This document shows positions 61,893-64,000 of a stretch of DNA of 64,000 nucleotides, one piece after another (within the stretch, counting starts at the first letter, position 1; each line of letters starts with the position of its first letter). Origin of the DNA: Tritrichomonas musculus. Lineage: Eukaryota; Parabasalia; Tritrichomonadida; Tritrichomonadidae. The position numbers and the translations under genes are program-made. The stretch lies in assembly GCA_039105265.1 (NCBI GenBank), contig JAPFFF010000003.1:2790001-2854000 (forward strand). Reading direction: 5' to 3'. The notes beneath the pieces were generated by a model. That model worked only from the letters and a program-made list of their open reading frames with translations, was not told the DNA's origin and did no database searches.

Positions 61893-64000
61893 TTAGATAG
61901 AGATTTTAATAAGAACATGATCTTTGAAAAATTTGAGAGATGATAATGAAAAAATTAAATGAGATTTTTCAGAGAAGAAATTCAAAAGTTCATCAACCAA
62001 ATAAGTATTCATCATTCTTTTTAACCTTCATAAAAGGTAGGTTGGCGAATGCAATCAGACATAAATCGTTATTTATTAGGTTTCAATTTAATATATTTAT
62101 TTTATAATTTATAAATAAATATCTATATATTTTACACCGTAAATATATTTATAAAACTAAATATATGTTTAGATATTTTAATTTTATTATAAATTTTAAA
62201 ATTTGAATGTTTTTTTTATTGTTTTTTAAACATATATTTTGTATGAAATATTTAAATTTTAAAATCGCAAACAAGTCATATTAATATTAGATAAAATATA
62301 TACTATATAAATATCATTTATATTTTTATAAGTTCTTTTACAATTGCATAAATATTGTTTTTTATATTTGAATGAATTGAATGCTTTCAATAGTATCAAG
62401 ATAAATTTATCCAAATTTTAAAATAAATAATTAATAACTTAGCTTTATCTTTATTTTAGATAATAATATTCATTATAATAGTTGCAAATATATAAAATAA
62501 TTTAAACAAAATCTTAAATACACTAGGGAAATAAAGCTTTATTGATTTTAATTCAATTTTTGAATGAAATCCTCTCAAATATCATTTTTTCGTATTGACA
62601 ATAACTCGCCAAGGTAATTAAAATATAATAAATAAATGGTTTGAATATAAATAATAATTGATGTAGATTAGAAAAAATTATTAATAAGTCATAATAATTA
62701 ATATTTACATTTAGAAAAGCTCCTTTTTAACGAAAATGAATACAAAAAAATCAGAATAAAAAAAATTGAACGTTAGCCATTAATAATTTATATATAGATG
62801 CTTTTATATTATTATGAATATTACAATATAGAAGTTTCAACCAAAAATTTTCTGACTATTTTGAGAAAAATTGCTTAAAATAGTGTCAGTCTTCAAAATT
62901 TCAAAACCAATTTTTTTAGCCAGTATCAAAAATAAAAGTATTTAATTAGCTTTAAATGATTTGGTAGGATACAGCTAATTATTTTATGTTTCTATATTTT
63001 GGAAAATGCAGTTTTCCAAAAAATCAATAATATCTGATTTTCCATTATTTGAAATTTTATAATAATTTTTAATTATAATAGAAATTAATATATCTAAATA
63101 ATTAATAATATTAAAAATATATTCATTATTTATTGAGATATATACAAAATATACCAAAATTTTTGAAGTATTCAATTCGCCTTCGGCGGTTTTGTAAACT
63201 ACGGCGACATCACCTATTTTTAAATAGTTTATACCGAATTTTGGAATTACGGCGAATGGAGTTGAAATTACGGCATATAAAAAACGGTAACTTTTTCAAA
63301 TAATAAATGATCATGCCAAAACTTTTTGAATAATTGCTTTGAATACTTTATATTATATATAAAAAATTCATTTTAATAAACTAAACCAATTTATTACAGA
63401 AATTAATCTCAATTGCATATGGTTGTCCTTGCAGTTATATAAGTTGATTTTATTCAACATCAACATAACATTATTCACTCAAATCATCTTCGCCTGCTCA
63501 AATCAATTATCCAATTTCAATCTCATAACTTTTTCAGAAGACTGAAGAGTCTCCTCCATTTATTATCAAACGTGTAATAAAAAATTACTAATAAGTAATA
63601 ATATTAATTGAATTTAAAAGATTTTGAAAAAATAATATAATTATATTTCTTCTCAAAATCGACCAAATAAAATACAGCAATTGTATAGAGGTGTTTCGGT
63701 AAAATTACGGATTTGACAACGGCACTCTCCAACTACGGCCTACGGCCGTAAGGGTTATTCGCCGACCTACGGTAGGTCACCTACCTTTCCTTTATAATTT
63801 ATTTTGATTGATTTTTTATATTTTTTATTGATGCTCATATTGATAACAAATAAAATACAATTAAGTATAATTATTTATACATATCTCTGATAATTTCATA
63901 AAAAATTTTATTAAGGTTCTCCTTCCCTAAAAAAATGTAAATTATTCAATATTGAATTAACTCATAGAATATATAATTCAATAGAAGACCTCTTAGTTAA
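61893..64000. other. Gene-less AT-rich end of window with two G+C-rich patches
   Basis: No gene seen (a 63-residue frame at 62984-63175 is almost pure Ile/Asn/Tyr and likely chance). Two G+C-richer patches at about 63175-63290 and 63690-63785 contain repeated TTACGG/CCGTAA phrases and small dyads (for example GACCTACGGTAGGTC at 63763-63777). They may be the ends of an undefined element of about 600 bp. Confidence 0.5.

Overview
The window is very A+T-rich eukaryotic DNA with intron-poor, widely spaced genes, many short-TIR DNA elements and one complete Maverick/Polinton. This combination, together with GAF-phosphodiesterase, BRCT, type II DnaJ, HAD and PDCD2-like genes lacking visible introns, suggests a parabasalid (trichomonad), most likely a Tritrichomonas-like genome. 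The assignment is inference from gene style and element content; no species marker is present.

Layout. 1-816: 3' part of a gene with weak Ulp1-like protease features. 1981-3315: alpha/beta hydrolase. 3638-7948: GAF-containing cyclic-nucleotide phosphodiesterase with a long KEGNEN-type tail. 7949-16143: gene-poor DNA with a 1.7-kb TA-flanked non-autonomous element (8098-9798), a decayed coding stretch, a fossil piece of a Maverick capsid gene (12309-12725) and a foldback structure. 16144-40804: a Maverick/Polinton of about 24.7 kb with ~353-bp terminal inverted repeats and a 5-bp target duplication. 40848-43111: pogo-like DNA transposon placed 43 bp outside the Maverick. 43370-47173: two further non-autonomous elements. 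47657-50706: transposase-derived-looking gene with an N-terminal homeodomain-like segment and a Q/N/S/P-rich minisatellite. 52897-53604: fossil pieces of two Maverick genes. 54511-56268: BRCT protein. 56391-58008: second member of the 8098-9798 element family. 58685-61892: DnaJ, HAD phosphatase and PDCD2-like genes, all on the minus strand. 61893-64000: no gene seen.

Within the Maverick, a rightward cluster (structural-like protein, integrase, HNH nuclease, packaging ATPase, two basic or proline-rich proteins, major capsid protein, four small proteins) meets a leftward pair (coiled-coil GIY-YIG-type protein and protein-primed DNA polymerase B). Then follow a second small GIY-YIG-type protein, a repeat-rich non-coding centre, a leftward penton-like protein, and a large rightward fibre-like gene with a broken paralogue beside it. 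Recurring upstream motifs (a GCGT-plus-T-run box near the polymerase, the GIY-YIG gene and in the TIR; T7 tracts just before many structural genes; an ATCTCTACA-type leader) suggest that the element carries its own promoter classes. Two older Maverick fragments lie either side of it in the same orientation and gene order, so the locus has hosted at least two Maverick lineages.
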